A DNA stretch of 43,933 bases from Photorhabdus noenieputensis (GCF_018448935.1 NZ_RCWC01000043.1:1-43933), one strand, 5' to 3'. Shown: positions 30,244-42,047, numbered from the stretch's first letter. Numbers and translations: made by a program. Notes: generated by a model from the letters alone, not told the origin.

Positions 30244-31683
30244 TCAAACCAGACGCTTACGTTGGTTTGATGGCGGAATGGATAACGACTCTCGATATTT
30301 TGTGACAGTCCGTCGGGCAACCACGATGCCTTGATCGGTTAGCATGCTCGTCAGTTTGCTGTCACTTAATGGTTTGGCGGGGTTTTCCGCTGCTACCAGT
30401 TTTTTCACCAACGCCCGTATTGCAGTTGAAGAGGCTTCACCTCCACTTTCTGTATTGACGTGACTGGAGAAAAAATACTTCAATTCAAAAATACCACGTG
30501 AGCTATGCAGGAATTTCTGGGTAGTCACCCTGGAAATGGTAGATTCATGCATATCAACCTGGAAAGCAATGTCTGCTAAAACCATAGGTTTCATATGTTC
30601 TTCACCATGTTCAAAAAATTCCTGTTGTTGCTCTACAATGCAACGCGCAACTTTCAGCAGAGTATCATTCCGGCTTTCCAAGCTTTTGATAAGCCATTTA
30701 GCCTCTTGTAGGTTATTACGGATAAACTGACCGTCACTTTCATTGCGCGTACGTTGCCCAAGTTCTGCATAATGCTGATTAATGTGTAAACGGGGGATAC
30801 TATCTGTATTTAATTCTACTTGCCAGTGTTCACTCTCTTTTCGCACCAGTACATCGGGGATGACGTATTCTGATTCGCCGGTGTTTATTGCCAGACCGGG
30901 CTTCGGTTCAAGTGACTGGATTAAATTTATGACCTCTTTGAGTGTATCTTCTGTCAAATGACTCAGGCGGATTAAGTTGCGGAAATCCCGATGACCTAAT
31001 AGCTCCAGATGTTCGCAAACGATCAGTTTTGCCTCTTCTAGGTAAGGTGTCTCTGGCGGAAACATTGATAGCTGGACGAGTAGACAATCTTTTAAATCAC
31101 GAGCGGCGACACCGATAGGATCGAAATGTTGTATCTGTTTTAGCACCGCTTCCACTTCTGCCAGAGTGAGATGATCGTCGCCAATGCTGGCAAGAATATC
31201 GTCTAATGGCACCGTGAGATAACCAGTGTCATCTACGGCATCAATGATTGATATCGCAATGGCCGCATCGGTTTCCGTAAAAGGGGTGAGCTCTGCTTGC
31301 CACATCAAATAGTCTTGCAAGGTTTGAACGGTTTCACCCTGATAAAGCGGCAGTTCGTCGTCGTTATAATCATTACGTGTCCCGGAAGGTGTGCCAGCGG
31401 TGTAAATTTCATCCCAACTGGCATCCAGGGGTAACTCGTCTGGCATATCCTTTTGTTGCAAGGCATCAAGCGTATCCATAACTTCCGTTTCGTTATCGGG
31501 AAGCTCCTGATTGCCTATTTCCTGATGATCTTCATCCTGTTCAAGCAAAGGATTCATTTCTAGCGCTTGTTGTATTTCCTGTTGGAGTTCAAGCGTAGAA
31601 AGTTGCAACAAACGAATAGCTTGTTGGAGCTGTGGTGTCATAGCCAGTTGCTGACTAAGCCTGAGTTGCAAACTTTGCTTCAT
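30244..31683 (-). CDS. rpoN: RNA polymerase sigma-54 factor
   Basis: A 479-residue alternative sigma factor for nitrogen and other enhancer-dependent promoters. Region I is the Gln/Leu-rich activator-contact domain ([20 protein letters not shown], around 7-26). An acidic region II lies around 50-110. The DNA-binding RpoN box [12 protein letters not shown] is near residues 455-466. It follows lptB by 26 bases in the conserved cluster. Confidence 0.99.
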   Translation of the reverse strand: MKQSLQLRLSQQLAMTPQLQQAIRLLQLSTLELQQEIQQALEMNPLLEQDEDHQEIGNQELPDNETEVMDTLDALQQKDMPDELPLDASWDEIYTAGTPSGTRNDYNDDELPLYQGETVQTLQDYLMWQAELTPFTETDAAIAISIIDAVDDTGYLTVPLDDILASIGDDHLTLAEVEAVLKQIQHFDPIGVAARDLKDCLLVQLSMFPPETPYLEEAKLIVCEHLELLGHRDFRNLIRLSHLTEDTLKEVINLIQSLEPKPGLAINTGESEYVIPDVLVRKESEHWQVELNTDSIPRLHINQHYAELGQRTRNESDGQFIRNNLQEAKWLIKSLESRNDTLLKVARCIVEQQQEFFEHGEEHMKPMVLADIAFQVDMHESTISRVTTQKFLHSSRGIFELKYFFSSHVNTESGGEASSTAIRALVKKLVAAENPAKPLSDSKLTSMLTDQGIVVARRTVTKYRESLSIPPSNQRKRLV

Positions 31684-31709
31684 AGCGTTAAATCAATTCT
31701 CCTGGCTAA

Positions 31710-32435
31710 TTAGAGCCGGAAACCTTCGCCTAAATAAACGCGCTTCACCTGTTCATTATTAAGAATATCATTAGGTGTGCCGTGAGCAATCAGATGCCCT
31801 TGGCTGACAATATAAGCACGTTCGCATACATCCAATGTTTCACGGACATTGTGGTCTGTGATAAGGACCCCTAGCCCATAATCTCTCAAATGCTGAATGA
31901 TCTTCTTGATATCGATGACTGAGATAGGATCTACGCCGGCAAAAGGCTCATCCAGCAAAATAAATTTAGGATTGGCTGCCAGCGCTCTGGCAATCTCTAC
32001 GCGGCGACGTTCACCTCCTGAAAGCGATTGACCAAGACTGTCACGTAGATGGCTGATATGGAACTCTTCCATTAACTCTTCGGCACGTTCTTTTCGTTGC
32101 TCTTGAGTTAGATCGCGGCGGATCTCCAATACAGCCATCAGGTTGTCGAATACGCTTAAACGGCGGAAAATAGAAGCTTCCTGAGGCAAATAACCAATAC
32201 CACGGCGCGCCCGTTCGTGAAGTGGCAGTAGGCTGATATCTTCATTATCAATGGTAATTGTCCCGGCATCCCGTGAAACGATACCGACGACCATATAGAA
32301 AGTTGTTGTTTTCCCTGCACCGTTTGGACCGAGCAGGCCAACAATTTCGCCGGAGTTCACGTTTAGGCTGACATTTTCAACGACCTTACGGCCTTTGTAA
32401 GCTTTTGCCAGGTTTTCTGCGTTTAGTATTGCCAT
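31710..32435 (-). CDS. lptB: LPS export ABC transporter ATPase LptB
   Basis: A 241-residue ABC ATPase that powers the LptB2FG pump moving LPS from the inner membrane to the Lpt bridge. Walker [10 protein letters not shown], signature [15 protein letters not shown], Walker [14 protein letters not shown] and the switch His in LITDHNVRE are all present. It lies six bases after lptA, in the order lptC-lptA-lptB-rpoN. Confidence 0.99.
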   Translation of the reverse strand: MAILNAENLAKAYKGRKVVENVSLNVNSGEIVGLLGPNGAGKTTTFYMVVGIVSRDAGTITIDNEDISLLPLHERARRGIGYLPQEASIFRRLSVFDNLMAVLEIRRDLTQEQRKERAEELMEEFHISHLRDSLGQSLSGGERRRVEIARALAANPKFILLDEPFAGVDPISVIDIKKIIQHLRDYGLGVLITDHNVRETLDVCERAYIVSQGHLIAHGTPNDILNNEQVKRVYLGEGFRL

Positions 32436-32441
32436 ATATCG

Positions 32442-32987
32442 TTATTTACTCTTGTTGTTAGCCCCAGGGCCTTCTTCTTGTAATTGAGAAGGGAGTAGGA
32501 CGGTGGTTACTCGTTTACCTTTGTCACTAAACGCTTCCATTTGCTGAGTTGGGACTAGATAGGTGATACGATCGCCTTTTATATTGCTGTCTAACTGTTC
32601 CAAATAGGCATTGCCAGTCAGTGTAACCAGCTCTTTATCCATTTCGTAACGCATTTTGGAACCGCGGCCCTTGATTGGCTTGCCATTGTCCTGTAGCTGA
32701 TAGAAAGTGACCGGATTACCAAATGCCTCAATAACCATTTTCTTGGAATCGCCATCAGGGCGAGTCACAACAACTTTGTCAGCGCGGATATCGATAGAAC
32801 CCTGTTTAACGATCACATCTTCTGTAAATGTGGCAGTGTTCCCTGTCATGTCAAGGGCTTGTTTAACCGAATCGATAGAAATGGGTTTTTGTGTGTCATC
32901 TTTTAGTGCCATTGCGGGAAGGCCGACGGCAAAGATGGCGTTGGCAATAAAAGCATTACGGATTCTGTTTTTCATGTTGGATTTCAT
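32442..32987 (-). CDS. lptA: LPS transport periplasmic protein LptA
   Basis: A 181-residue periplasmic protein that forms the filament carrying LPS from LptC to LptD. A signal peptide (MKSNMKNRIRNAFIANAIFAVGLPAMA) precedes a beta-jellyroll OstA-like domain (KQGSIDIRADKVVVTRP, then RGSKMRYEMDKELVTL). The start at 32987 overlaps the lptC 3' end by 32 bases. In-frame ATGs at 33008 and 32975 are alternatives. The C-terminus is Gly/Asn/Lys-rich. Confidence 0.96.
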   Translation of the reverse strand: MKSNMKNRIRNAFIANAIFAVGLPAMALKDDTQKPISIDSVKQALDMTGNTATFTEDVIVKQGSIDIRADKVVVTRPDGDSKKMVIEAFGNPVTFYQLQDNGKPIKGRGSKMRYEMDKELVTLTGNAYLEQLDSNIKGDRITYLVPTQQMEAFSDKGKRVTTVLLPSQLQEEGPGANNKSK

Positions 32988-33534
32988 AGTAGGTGTTAAC
33001 CTTTTCAATCAGTTCAGCGGTTTTGTTCCGCAGATTGCCACGCATTTTCATACCGACGGATTTTAGCCCGACACCAATCAGTGTGACCTGATTGTCAGAT
33101 GAAACATCCTGAGTGACCAGGTTGATGATAGCGTTATCTGTGGTAATACGTTGTAATTGTGACGTATTAGTCAGACTGTCAACCTGTACGTCTCCGTAAA
33201 GATAGAGCATTTTGTCATTAGTCAGTTTGGCTTTGTTAGCACGAACTGTCCATGTAGCAATGGCATTTGAGTCATAAGTAATTAACACTGGTTTGGTAAA
33301 CCAGGTAAGTTTTGACTCTGCATAATTTTGGACGTCATCAGCGACCAATTTATACGTCAGTTTCCCCGTAGGGTCATAAACAAAAGTTATGGCATCCTGA
33401 CTTTGATAGGTTGGCTGACTGTTATCTGTGGCAGAAGATGAGTTAGTCTCATCTGAATCAGATAAGTTCCAGCCAATTAATGCCAGGATGATTAATACCA
33501 GAGTTATCACCGACCAGGATTTGATTCTATCCAT
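32956..33534 (-). CDS. lptC: LPS export protein LptC
   Basis: A 192-residue bitopic protein. A single N-terminal transmembrane helix (about residues 7-25, VITLVLIILALIGWNLS) precedes a periplasmic jellyroll domain that accepts LPS from LptB2FG and hands it to LptA. I choose MDRIKSW at 33534 as in E. coli; the open frame reaches 33612, overlapping kdsC. It follows kdsC and overlaps lptA. Confidence 0.97.
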   Translation of the reverse strand: MDRIKSWSVITLVLIILALIGWNLSDSDETNSSSATDNSQPTYQSQDAITFVYDPTGKLTYKLVADDVQNYAESKLTWFTKPVLITYDSNAIATWTVRANKAKLTNDKMLYLYGDVQVDSLTNTSQLQRITTDNAIINLVTQDVSSDNQVTLIGVGLKSVGMKMRGNLRNKTAELIEKVNTYYEIQHEKQNP

Positions 33535-33553
33535 TCTCGTTTCATTCAACCTA

Positions 33554-34117
33554 CTATATTGATAATCCTTTGGCCTCTTCCAGCTTGTTCTGAGCGAAAA
33601 GCACCAAATCACAAAGTTCCCTTACCGCCCCGCGTCCCCCTGCAATTTGGGTGACATAATGCGCTTTTGGTAAGAGTAATGGATGTGCATCTGCCACAGC
33701 GACAGATAAACCCACTTGTTCCATGACCGGCCAATCAATCAGATCATCACCGATATAAGCAACCTGTTCTGGTTTTAATCCCAGTTTATCTAACAATTCT
33801 TTGTACGCCAAAACCTTATCACTTTGTCCTTGGTAAAGATGTGTAATCCCTAGGGTGTTTGCTCGATCTTCCAGCAATTTCGCTTTACGGCCGGTAATAA
33901 TAGCGACTTCGATTCCTGAAGTAATTAAACAGCGAATTCCATAACCATCTCGAACATTAAATGTTTTTAGCTCTTCACCGCTATTGCCCATATAGATCAG
34001 GCCATCGGATAGAACACCATCAACGTCGCAAATCAACAAACGGATTTTACGAGCTTTTTCAATAACATCTTTACTAACTGGACCATAACAGGTGTCCAAA
34101 TAAACTAATTGGCTCAT
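33554..34117 (-). CDS. kdsC: 3-deoxy-D-manno-octulosonate 8-phosphate phosphatase KdsC
   Basis: A 187-residue HAD-superfamily phosphatase lacking a cap domain. LLICDVDGVLSDG (about residues 27-39) supplies the nucleophilic Asp and acid/base Asp, and YIGDDLIDWPVM supplies the Mg2+ aspartates. It removes phosphate from Kdo-8-P, the third step of Kdo synthesis for LPS core. It is 17 bases after kdsD. Confidence 0.98.
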   Translation of the reverse strand: MSQLVYLDTCYGPVSKDVIEKARKIRLLICDVDGVLSDGLIYMGNSGEELKTFNVRDGYGIRCLITSGIEVAIITGRKAKLLEDRANTLGITHLYQGQSDKVLAYKELLDKLGLKPEQVAYIGDDLIDWPVMEQVGLSVAVADAHPLLLPKAHYVTQIAGGRGAVRELCDLVLFAQNKLEEAKGLSI

Positions 34118-34134
34118 TAAGGCGTTTTCTCCGG

Positions 34135-35103
34135 TTAAACCACACCAGCTTGTAGCAGGTCATGCATATGTAATACACCAAGTAATTTGTTTTCCTCTGC
34201 GACCAATAAGGAGGTGATATGGTGTGACTGCATTAAGTTCAATGCATCAACTGCAAGGGCATTCGGTTTGATACGGATACCGCCTGTTGTCATAACATCT
34301 GAAATTTTGACATTGTACAAATCAACGCCCATATCAAACACTCGCCGTAAATCACCATCAGTAAAAATACCATCAATATACATATTTTCGTCGCAAATGA
34401 CGGTCATCCCCAGTTTTTGCCGGGTGATTTCGAGTAGAGCTTCGCGTAAGGATGCATCACGATTAACCTTTGGAATATCATTGCCGGTATTCATCAAATC
34501 ACTTACCAGTAGCAAAAGTTTGCGTCCAAGAGTGCCGCCAGGATGTGAGAGGGCGAAATCTTCAGCGGTAAAGCCACGTGCCTGGAGCAATGCAACCGCT
34601 AAAGCATCGCCCATAACCAGAGTTGCAGTGGTACTGGTTGTAGGAGCTAAACCTAGCGGACAGGCTTCCTGTGGAACTTTGATACACAGGTGGATATCTG
34701 CGGCTTTCCCCATACTACTGTGGTAATTGTTAGTCATGCAGATAAGCGGAATTTTTTGGCGTTTTAACGCCGGGATCAGTGACAAAATTTCACTGGACTC
34801 ACCAGAATTTGAGATAGCTAAAACAATATCTTTAGGTGTGATCATGCCGAGATCGCCGTGGCTGGCTTCTCCGGGATGAACGAAAAAGGATGGTGTCCCG
34901 GTGCTGGCGAAAGTTGCAGCAATTTTACACCCAATATGGCCGGATTTGCCCATCCCCATGACAATCACTTTACCTTCGCAGTTGAACATCAGTTCACAGG
35001 TACGGGCAAAATCTTCATTAATATATTGTTCAAGTTCTGCCAATCCATTACGTTCTATGTCTAATACTTTTTTACCCGCTTGCTGAAAATCAATCTTAGG
35101 CAT
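34135..35103 (-). CDS. kdsD: Arabinose 5-phosphate isomerase KdsD
   Basis: A 322-residue enzyme converting ribulose-5-P to arabinose-5-P, the first step of Kdo synthesis. An N-terminal SIS domain (GKVIVMGMGKSGHIGCKIAA, ISNSGESSEIL) is followed by two CBS domains (roughly 205-320, ending LLGVLHMHDLLQAGVV). A conserved His follows in FALSHPGGTLGRKLL. It sits between yrbG and kdsC in the usual order. Confidence 0.97.
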   Translation of the reverse strand: MPKIDFQQAGKKVLDIERNGLAELEQYINEDFARTCELMFNCEGKVIVMGMGKSGHIGCKIAATFASTGTPSFFVHPGEASHGDLGMITPKDIVLAISNSGESSEILSLIPALKRQKIPLICMTNNYHSSMGKAADIHLCIKVPQEACPLGLAPTTSTTATLVMGDALAVALLQARGFTAEDFALSHPGGTLGRKLLLLVSDLMNTGNDIPKVNRDASLREALLEITRQKLGMTVICDENMYIDGIFTDGDLRRVFDMGVDLYNVKISDVMTTGGIRIKPNALAVDALNLMQSHHITSLLVAEENKLLGVLHMHDLLQAGVV

Positions 35104-35126
35104 TTCTTTTTCCTACTCATTCGTGT

Positions 35127-36101
35127 TTATTCAATGCTGTAATTGGAAATAAACAGTACGATAAAATAAGCGATAAAGCAGCTTAATAACAGGACACCTT
35201 TAAATCGGTTTAATCGGTGTTTACGACCCAGACAAAATGCAGTAAATATTATGCTGGCTACCATCATTACCCAAAAGTCGCGATGGAAAGATTCAGGTGA
35301 AATGGCTGCTGGTGAGAGCAATGCGGGAAGGCCCAAAACAGTTGATATATTGAATATATTCGAACCTATAATATTCCCGAATGCAATGTTGTCTTCGCCT
35401 TTGAACGCTGCGGCAATCGAGGTTGCTAATTCTGGCAGGCTGGTACCAACCGCAAGTACAGTAAGCCCGATAACTAATTCACTGATGCCATAAATGCGGG
35501 CAATAACAGTTGCATTATCAATAACCATGCGAGTTGCCATAGGTAAAATAAGTAACCCTAATAGAATCCAAAGTAGGGCAATGTGTTTATTGCCTTCTAC
35601 CGGTAATTCGGAAGTCTGTTCCTGCGTGTAAATATCTGTTTCGGCTCGGCGTGATAGAGCAACCATTTTTATCATCAATAAAATATACACTATGGCGGAA
35701 GTGAGTAATACCAATCCATCCATTCGGCTGAGATAGTGATCACTCATCAAATAACCACAGAAGGCGGTGAGCAGCAGCATCAACAACAGCTCTTGCCGCA
35801 GGATATCTGATTTTACTTCCATTGGGCGAATAAATGCAGCAGCGCCGGTTATCAGTAGCAGATTAGTAATGTTAGAACCAATAACATTACCTACCGCCAT
35901 ATCAGGTTGACTATCTAGCATTGCAGTAACTGAAACCATTAATTCGGGCAGGGAAGTTCCAATGCCAACAATGGTAATACCAATAATAAATGGCGGCAGC
36001 CCCAGAGTACGGGCAAAAATTGCAGCACCATATACTAATCTATCGGAACCATATACCAGTAAAATCAATCCGGTAATTAAAAGTAAAAAGGTCAGAAGCA
36101 T
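35127..36101 (-). CDS. yrbG: Calcium/sodium antiporter family protein YrbG
   Basis: A 324-residue inner-membrane protein of the CaCA superfamily with about ten hydrophobic segments arranged as an inverted repeat. The two alpha-repeats are clear: GIGTSLPELMVSVTAML near residue 47 and AVGTSLPELATSIAAAF in the second half. The physiological ion in enterobacteria is not settled. It is the first gene of the minus-strand kds/lpt/rpoN string, divergent from mlaF with a 228-base promoter region between. Confidence 0.93.
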   Translation of the reverse strand: MLLTFLLLITGLILLVYGSDRLVYGAAIFARTLGLPPFIIGITIVGIGTSLPELMVSVTAMLDSQPDMAVGNVIGSNITNLLLITGAAAFIRPMEVKSDILRQELLLMLLLTAFCGYLMSDHYLSRMDGLVLLTSAIVYILLMIKMVALSRRAETDIYTQEQTSELPVEGNKHIALLWILLGLLILPMATRMVIDNATVIARIYGISELVIGLTVLAVGTSLPELATSIAAAFKGEDNIAFGNIIGSNIFNISTVLGLPALLSPAAISPESFHRDFWVMMVASIIFTAFCLGRKHRLNRFKGVLLLSCFIAYFIVLFISNYSIE

Positions 36102-36329
36102 GAAGCATCCTTTGTAAGGTATATCCCGAATTAATGTTAACGCTGGTTGATTTTCTAAACAAAAATTGTCTGCCCAGTTAGATGGGGTATATTCTGACGG
36201 CGACAGATAGAAAAGTAAAATTTGTCATCACATTAATGGCGAAAATTCTCCAGTTTTTTTGTAGTATATGTGATTAATATGTGAACCAAATATTAAAGCC
36301 AATTTATTAACCGTTAAGGGCTATCAATA

Positions 36330-37133
36330 ATGAACCAACAGACAGCAAATCTCATCGAGATCCGTGGTATGTATTTTACCCGTGGTAACCGTTCGATTTT
36401 TGCTGATATTAATCTAGTTGTGCCTAGAGGGAAAGTCACTGCAATTATGGGGCCTTCTGGGATAGGAAAAACGACACTATTACGATTGATTGGCGGTCAG
36501 TTACGTCCTGAACGCGGAGAAATCTGGTTTGATGGCGATAATATTCCTGCTTTATCCCGTTCTCGCTTGTATGCTGCTCGCAAGAAGATGAGTATGCTGT
36601 TTCAATCTGGGGCATTATTCACTGATCTCAGTGTCTTTGAAAACGTCTCTTTTCCGCTGCGTGAACATACGAACCTGCCTGAGGAAATTATACAGACTAC
36701 TGTAATGATGAAATTAGAGGCTGTCGGGTTACGCGGTGCTGCTAATTTGATGCCTTCTGAACTTTCTGGAGGTATGGCAAGGCGAGCGGCTCTGGCTCGT
36801 GCAATTGCACTTGATCCTGATCTGATTATGTTTGATGAGCCTTTTGTTGGCCAGGACCCGATTACGATGGGGGTTTTGGTGAAGTTGATTGATGAACTGA
36901 ATAAGGCGCTTGGTGTGACTTGTGTGGTGGTTTCCCACGATGTACCGGAAGTTTTGAGCATTGCAGATTACGCTTATATTATCGCTGAACAGCAGGTTAT
37001 TGCTGAGGGTACAGCTCAGCAGTTGCACTCTAATTCTGATAGACGAGTACGGCAATTTCTTGATGGTATTGCTGACGGGCCGGTACCTTTCCGTTTCCCG
37101 GCCGGGGATTATAAAACTGAGTTATTAGGATAA
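36330..37133 (+). CDS. mlaF: Phospholipid transport ATPase MlaF
   Basis: A 267-residue ABC ATPase of the MlaFEDB complex, which moves phospholipids between the inner membrane and periplasmic MlaC to keep outer-membrane asymmetry. Walker [10 protein letters not shown], signature [15 protein letters not shown] and Walker [14 protein letters not shown] are present. It heads the mlaFEDCB operon, divergent from yrbG. Confidence 0.98.
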   Translation: MNQQTANLIEIRGMYFTRGNRSIFADINLVVPRGKVTAIMGPSGIGKTTLLRLIGGQLRPERGEIWFDGDNIPALSRSRLYAARKKMSMLFQSGALFTDLSVFENVSFPLREHTNLPEEIIQTTVMMKLEAVGLRGAANLMPSELSGGMARRAALARAIALDPDLIMFDEPFVGQDPITMGVLVKLIDELNKALGVTCVVVSHDVPEVLSIADYAYIIAEQQVIAEGTAQQLHSNSDRRVRQFLDGIADGPVPFRFPAGDYKTELLG

Positions 37134-37137
37134 TGGG

Positions 37138-37926
37138 ATGTTAATGTTAACACAGGCGCTGGCGGCACTTGGCCGACGGGCCATTGAGGTATTTGCCTCT
37201 TTTGGCCGTGCAGGTTTTATGCTTTTCCGCGCGATAATTGGCAGGCCAGAACCCGCCAGACAATGGCCGTTACTCCGACAGCAGCTTTACAGCGTGGGTG
37301 TTCGGTCATTATTGATTATTATCGTTTCAGGGCTGTTTATTGGCATGGTGCTTGGCCTACAGGGGTATCTGGTACTGACAACATATAGCGCAGAAGCCAG
37401 TCTTGGTATGATGGTGGCGATATCTCTGTTGCGTGAACTGGGGCCGGTGGTCACGGCACTGTTGTTTGCTGGCCGTGCCGGATCAGCCTTGACCGCAGAA
37501 ATCGGTTTGATGAAAGCCACGGAACAAATTTCCAGCCTGGAGATGATGGCGGTAGATCCATTACGGCGTGTGATAGCTCCCCGTTTCTGGGCAGGGTTTA
37601 TCAGTATGCCGCTATTATCCTTGATTTTTGTAGCGGTAGGTATTTGGGGAGGTGCTATGGTTGGTGTTGATTGGAAGGGGATTGACAGTGGCTTCTTCTG
37701 GTCTTCAATGCAGTCTGCTATCGAATGGCAGAAAGATTTGCTGAATTGTTTTATTAAAAGTGTCGTTTTCGCCATTACTGTGACCTGGATCGCTCTATTT
37801 AATGGTTATGATGCAACCCCTACTTCAGAAGGGATCAGCCGAGCAACGACCAGAACGGTGGTTCATGCGTCGTTAGCGGTTTTAGGTTTGGATTTTGTGC
37901 TGACAGCACTCATGTTCGGGAACTAA
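37138..37926 (+). CDS. mlaE: Phospholipid transport permease MlaE
   Basis: A 262-residue permease with an N-terminal interfacial helix and five transmembrane segments. The family stretches [18 protein letters not shown] and [20 protein letters not shown] are present. It dimerises at the centre of MlaFEDB. It starts four bases after mlaF. Confidence 0.98.
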   Translation: MLMLTQALAALGRRAIEVFASFGRAGFMLFRAIIGRPEPARQWPLLRQQLYSVGVRSLLIIIVSGLFIGMVLGLQGYLVLTTYSAEASLGMMVAISLLRELGPVVTALLFAGRAGSALTAEIGLMKATEQISSLEMMAVDPLRRVIAPRFWAGFISMPLLSLIFVAVGIWGGAMVGVDWKGIDSGFFWSSMQSAIEWQKDLLNCFIKSVVFAITVTWIALFNGYDATPTSEGISRATTRTVVHASLAVLGLDFVLTALMFGN

Positions 37927-37930
37927 GTCA

Positions 37931-38437
37931 ATGCAAAGCAAGAAAAGTGAAATTTGGGTTGGATTTTTTGTCTTGATTGCACTGGCTGCAATCATCTTTT
38001 TATGCCTAAAAGTGGCAGACATTAAATCGGTAGGCAACCAGCCAACCTACCGTTTGTACGCAACTTTTGACAATATCGGTGGTCTGAAAGTGCGCTCACC
38101 GGTAAAAATTGGGGGGGTGGTGATTGGCCGAGTTGCAAGTATCTCTCTTGATGAAAAAACTTATACGCCGCAAGTGGCACTGGATATTATGAAGCAGTAT
38201 GACCATATCCCTGATACCAGTTCTCTTTCCATCCGTACTTCTGGCCTATTAGGTGAACAATATATTGCCCTGAATATAGGGTTTGAAGATCCCGATATGG
38301 ACACCCGTATTCTGAAAGAGGGTGACCGTGTACAGGATACCAAATCAGCAATGGTACTTGAGGATCTTATCGGCCAGTTCTTGTATAAGAGTGGCGATAA
38401 TGCCCAAAGTGGGGCAGAGCACACGCCGACACCTTAG
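37931..38437 (+). CDS. mlaD: Phospholipid transport substrate-binding protein MlaD
   Basis: A 168-residue MCE-domain protein: one N-terminal transmembrane helix (about residues 7-27), then the MCE domain (roughly 39-115, with FDNIGGLKVRSPVKIGGVVI) that forms a hexameric ring passing lipid to and from MlaC. The C-terminal tail is shorter than in E. coli (183 residues). It starts four bases after mlaE. Confidence 0.97.
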   Translation: MQSKKSEIWVGFFVLIALAAIIFLCLKVADIKSVGNQPTYRLYATFDNIGGLKVRSPVKIGGVVIGRVASISLDEKTYTPQVALDIMKQYDHIPDTSSLSIRTSGLLGEQYIALNIGFEDPDMDTRILKEGDRVQDTKSAMVLEDLIGQFLYKSGDNAQSGAEHTPTP

Positions 38438-38471
38438 GCCAGCAACTGAATATCATTAAGAGGAACCAATT

Positions 38472-39101
38472 ATGTTGAAGAGATTATTAATGGTGGCGCT
38501 ATTGGTTGTTGCTCCACTGGCGCGCGCGGTTGATCAGACGAATCCTTATAAGTTGATGCAGGACGCGGCGGAAAAGACGTTTACTCGTTTGAAAAATAGC
38601 CAGTCGCAAATTCGTCAAAATCCAGATTATCTACGTCAAGTGGTAAAGGAAGAACTACTGCCTTATGTCCATGTTAAATACGCTGGCGCGTTAGTTCTGG
38701 GACGCTCCTATAAAGATACGACGCCAGAGCAGCGCAAGGCTTATTTTGCGGCATTTGAATCCTATCTTGAGCAGGCTTATGGGCAGGCTTTGGCAATGTA
38801 TCACAATCAAACTTACCAGATTGACTCTGAAAAGCCGTTGGGGGACAGCGATGTTGTTGCTATTCGTGTCACTATTATCGATCCGAATGGCCGTCCTCCT
38901 GTCCGTCTTGATTTCCAATGGCGCAAAAACAGCAAAACTGGTCAATGGCAGGCATTCGATATGATTGCAGAAGGCGTCAGTATGATTACGACTAAACAGA
39001 GTGAATGGGCTTCTATCTTGCGTCAGCAAGGTATTGAGGGCCTAACTAAGCAGCTTGAAATCAGCGCCCGTCAGCCAATCACACTGGAAGAGAAAAAATA
39101 A
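38472..39101 (+). CDS. mlaC: Periplasmic phospholipid-binding protein MlaC
   Basis: A 209-residue soluble carrier between MlaA-OmpC at the outer membrane and MlaFEDB. It has a typical signal peptide, [19 protein letters not shown]. The mature part contains [21 protein letters not shown] and [18 protein letters not shown], typical of MlaC. AAGAGGAA precedes its ATG. Confidence 0.97.
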   Translation: MLKRLLMVALLVVAPLARAVDQTNPYKLMQDAAEKTFTRLKNSQSQIRQNPDYLRQVVKEELLPYVHVKYAGALVLGRSYKDTTPEQRKAYFAAFESYLEQAYGQALAMYHNQTYQIDSEKPLGDSDVVAIRVTIIDPNGRPPVRLDFQWRKNSKTGQWQAFDMIAEGVSMITTKQSEWASILRQQGIEGLTKQLEISARQPITLEEKK

Positions 39102-39102
39102 G

Positions 39103-39396
39103 ATGGTCGAGAGTTTGATCTGGGAAAAAACAGGGCAAACCTTGATTCTCAAGGGCACTTTGGATCGTGATAGTTTGCTTCCTCTCTGGCAGCAAAAAGA
39201 GAAATTATTAGCTGATATCAACAGCATCAATGTGTCGCAACTTGAATATGTGGATTCTACCGGGTTAGCTCTTTTAGTCCGTTTTAAACATCATATGCAA
39301 AAGAGAGGGGATAAATTGCGCTTTTCTGGCATTGATGAACGGCTTAACACCTTGATTACGCTCTATGATCTGCAAGAGATGATCATTGATAGCTAA
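39103..39396 (+). CDS. mlaB: STAS-domain subunit MlaB
   Basis: A 97-residue cytoplasmic STAS protein that binds and activates the MlaF ATPase. The conserved helix-start motif EYVDSTGLALLVRF lies at about residues 46-59. The start is the ATG at 39103, one base after the mlaC stop; the open frame extends back to 39055 within mlaC. It is the last gene of the operon, followed by an ERIC and a strong terminator. Confidence 0.96.
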   Translation: MVESLIWEKTGQTLILKGTLDRDSLLPLWQQKEKLLADINSINVSQLEYVDSTGLALLVRFKHHMQKRGDKLRFSGIDERLNTLITLYDLQEMIIDS

Positions 39397-39421
39397 CCGA
39401 TAATCTCATCAATTATCTGTA

Positions 39422-39548
39422 CATACCCTATGGATTTCAAGATGCATCGCGACGGCAAGGGAAAGAATCCCCGGGAGCATAGATAACGATGTGACCGGGG
39501 TGAGCGAGTGAAGCCAACAAAGAGGCAACTTGAAAGATAACGGGTATA
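39422..39548 (+). repeat. ERIC element (127 bp), copy 2
   Basis: A full-length 127 bp element beginning CATACCCTATGGATTTC and ending AACGGGTATA. It matches the reverse complement of 1549-1675 with only about three differences. It lies 25 bases after mlaB and directly before the terminator hairpin at 39554, so it is part of the mla 3' UTR. Confidence 0.93.
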
Positions 39549-39553
39549 ATCAG

Positions 39554-39588
39554 CGCCCTTGTAAGCAGAAATATTACAAGGGCGTTTT
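39554..39588 (+). terminator. Terminator of the mla operon
   Basis: CGCCCTTGTAA (39554-39564) and TTACAAGGGCG (39574-39584) form a perfect 11 bp stem with a 9-base loop, followed by TTTT. Confidence 0.93.
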
Positions 39589-39665
39589 CACAGTTTAAGA
39601 ATAAGCAGAATTCTATTAGGATGGGTGGCTGTCTATTATTTCTAACTACAGAACATTGAGCAATT

Positions 39666-39920
39666 ATGGATACTAATGAGATTAAACAAGTGTTGATGGA
39701 TAAATTAGCACTGGATGAAGTCATCGTTAACGGCGATGGCAGCCATTTCCAGGTTATTGTGGTTGGTGAAATGTTTGCTGGCATGAGCCGGGTAAAACAG
39801 CAGCAAGCCGTTTATGCGCCTTTGATGGAATACATTGCTGATAATCGTATTCATGCCTTGTCAATTAAAGCCTACACACCGGATGACTGGAAACGGGATC
39901 GCAAGCTCAACGGTTTTTAA
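39666..39920 (+). CDS. ibaG: BolA-family protein IbaG (YrbA)
   Basis: An 84-residue small BolA-like protein with the beta-rich core ([23 protein letters not shown]) and conserved His/Cys-type ligand positions used for Fe-S exchange with Grx4. It is linked to acid resistance and envelope maintenance. The gene lies between the mla operon and murA, as in E. coli, and its stop is 51 bases before murA. Confidence 0.95.
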   Translation: MDTNEIKQVLMDKLALDEVIVNGDGSHFQVIVVGEMFAGMSRVKQQQAVYAPLMEYIADNRIHALSIKAYTPDDWKRDRKLNGF

Positions 39921-39956
39921 TGTTGTTTGCCTCGCCGCGAACAGCAAATTATATAA

Positions 39957-41231
<1,275 letters not shown>

Positions 41232-41268
41232 GCTTACTGTGGGTATGTACCACGGTAAGAAAGAAACC

Positions 41269-41293
41269 AGCCGGAAGCGATTCCGGCTTTTTG
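41269..41293 (+). terminator. murA terminator
   Basis: AGCCGGAA (41269-41276), loop GCGA and TTCCGGCT (41281-41288) form a perfect 8 bp stem followed by a T-run. Confidence 0.93.
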
Positions 41294-41489
41294 CTGTTTC
41301 AGAGAGAAAACAGAATAAAATAGCTAAAATATAGCCTATGTATATATTTATCATTAATATTATATTTTTCTGTATTATTCCTTTGTTTATCTTCTTATTT
41401 ATTTTATATTTTCGCGATTTTAATCTATATATTTAATATATAAATTCAACCCTGTAAAATATTTATTTTAAGTATAAAAATAACAAGGC

Positions 41490-41521
41490 TAGGAAGATCA
41501 CGAGGATCTTTCCGGCTTTTT
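41490..41521. terminator. Hairpin at the inner end of repeat copy A
   Basis: AAGAT and ATCTT, extended imperfectly by GGCTAGG / TCCGGC, surround a CACGAGG loop; TTTTT follows on the plus strand. On the minus strand it follows the 41521-42045 stop and probably ends that transcript. The corresponding stem in copy B is perfect. Confidence 0.55.
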
Positions 41522-42045
41522 CATGAGAATATGTTTTCTATATCAACTAGTTTTTCATCCTTAGTCATTCCGCATGGATACAACCCTTCTTTATATATCT
41601 CAAAGATCTTTTCCAAGATTGATTCTTTTTGTTCACCTAATATATACCTTTGAATAGATAACATGTTTAGTTGATAATAGACTTCATCTAAAATTTCAAA
41701 ATAAAAATCATCGTATTCTGTATTTGTTTTTTTTATTTTAGATTTTCTATAAATTAATGTCTTTTCCTCTTGTAAGTCACTGTATTCTTCGTCAATATCT
41801 TCTAAGTAATCTTCAGCTTCAGAATAGTTATCTTTTAAAGAAAATTCACCAACGCTATTTTCTATAAGATCTTGCCAGACTAAATATCCATCTGGTAAAT
41901 CTTGACTTAATGATAATCTAAGGGATTTGTCTTTATCTTCCAATAGGATAATATCAGAAGGTGCTTTTACTCCCCCTGATAAAAGATTATCTGAAAATAA
42001 AAAATTCATTGGTTCAGTTATAAACCTCTTATTTTCGCTTTTCAT
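41521..42045 (-). CDS. Presumptive orphan immunity protein of an Rhs toxin module
   Basis: A 174-residue, acidic protein (Asp/Glu-rich middle: YSEAEDYLEDIDEEYSDLQE) without signal peptide or membrane segment. I do not recognise a named immunity family. Its role is inferred from position: the ATG lies two bases after the end of a degenerate toxin tip (42048-42324), with GAGG inside the last toxin codons as its Shine-Dalgarno. The whole is flanked by the repeat that also follows the next immunity gene. AT content is much higher than in the adjacent murA, a sign of acquired DNA. The reading frame is intact although its toxin is broken. Confidence 0.7.
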   Translation of the reverse strand: MKSENKRFITEPMNFLFSDNLLSGGVKAPSDIILLEDKDKSLRLSLSQDLPDGYLVWQDLIENSVGEFSLKDNYSEAEDYLEDIDEEYSDLQEEKTLIYRKSKIKKTNTEYDDFYFEILDEVYYQLNMLSIQRYILGEQKESILEKIFEIYKEGLYPCGMTKDEKLVDIENIFS

Positions 42046-42047
42046 TA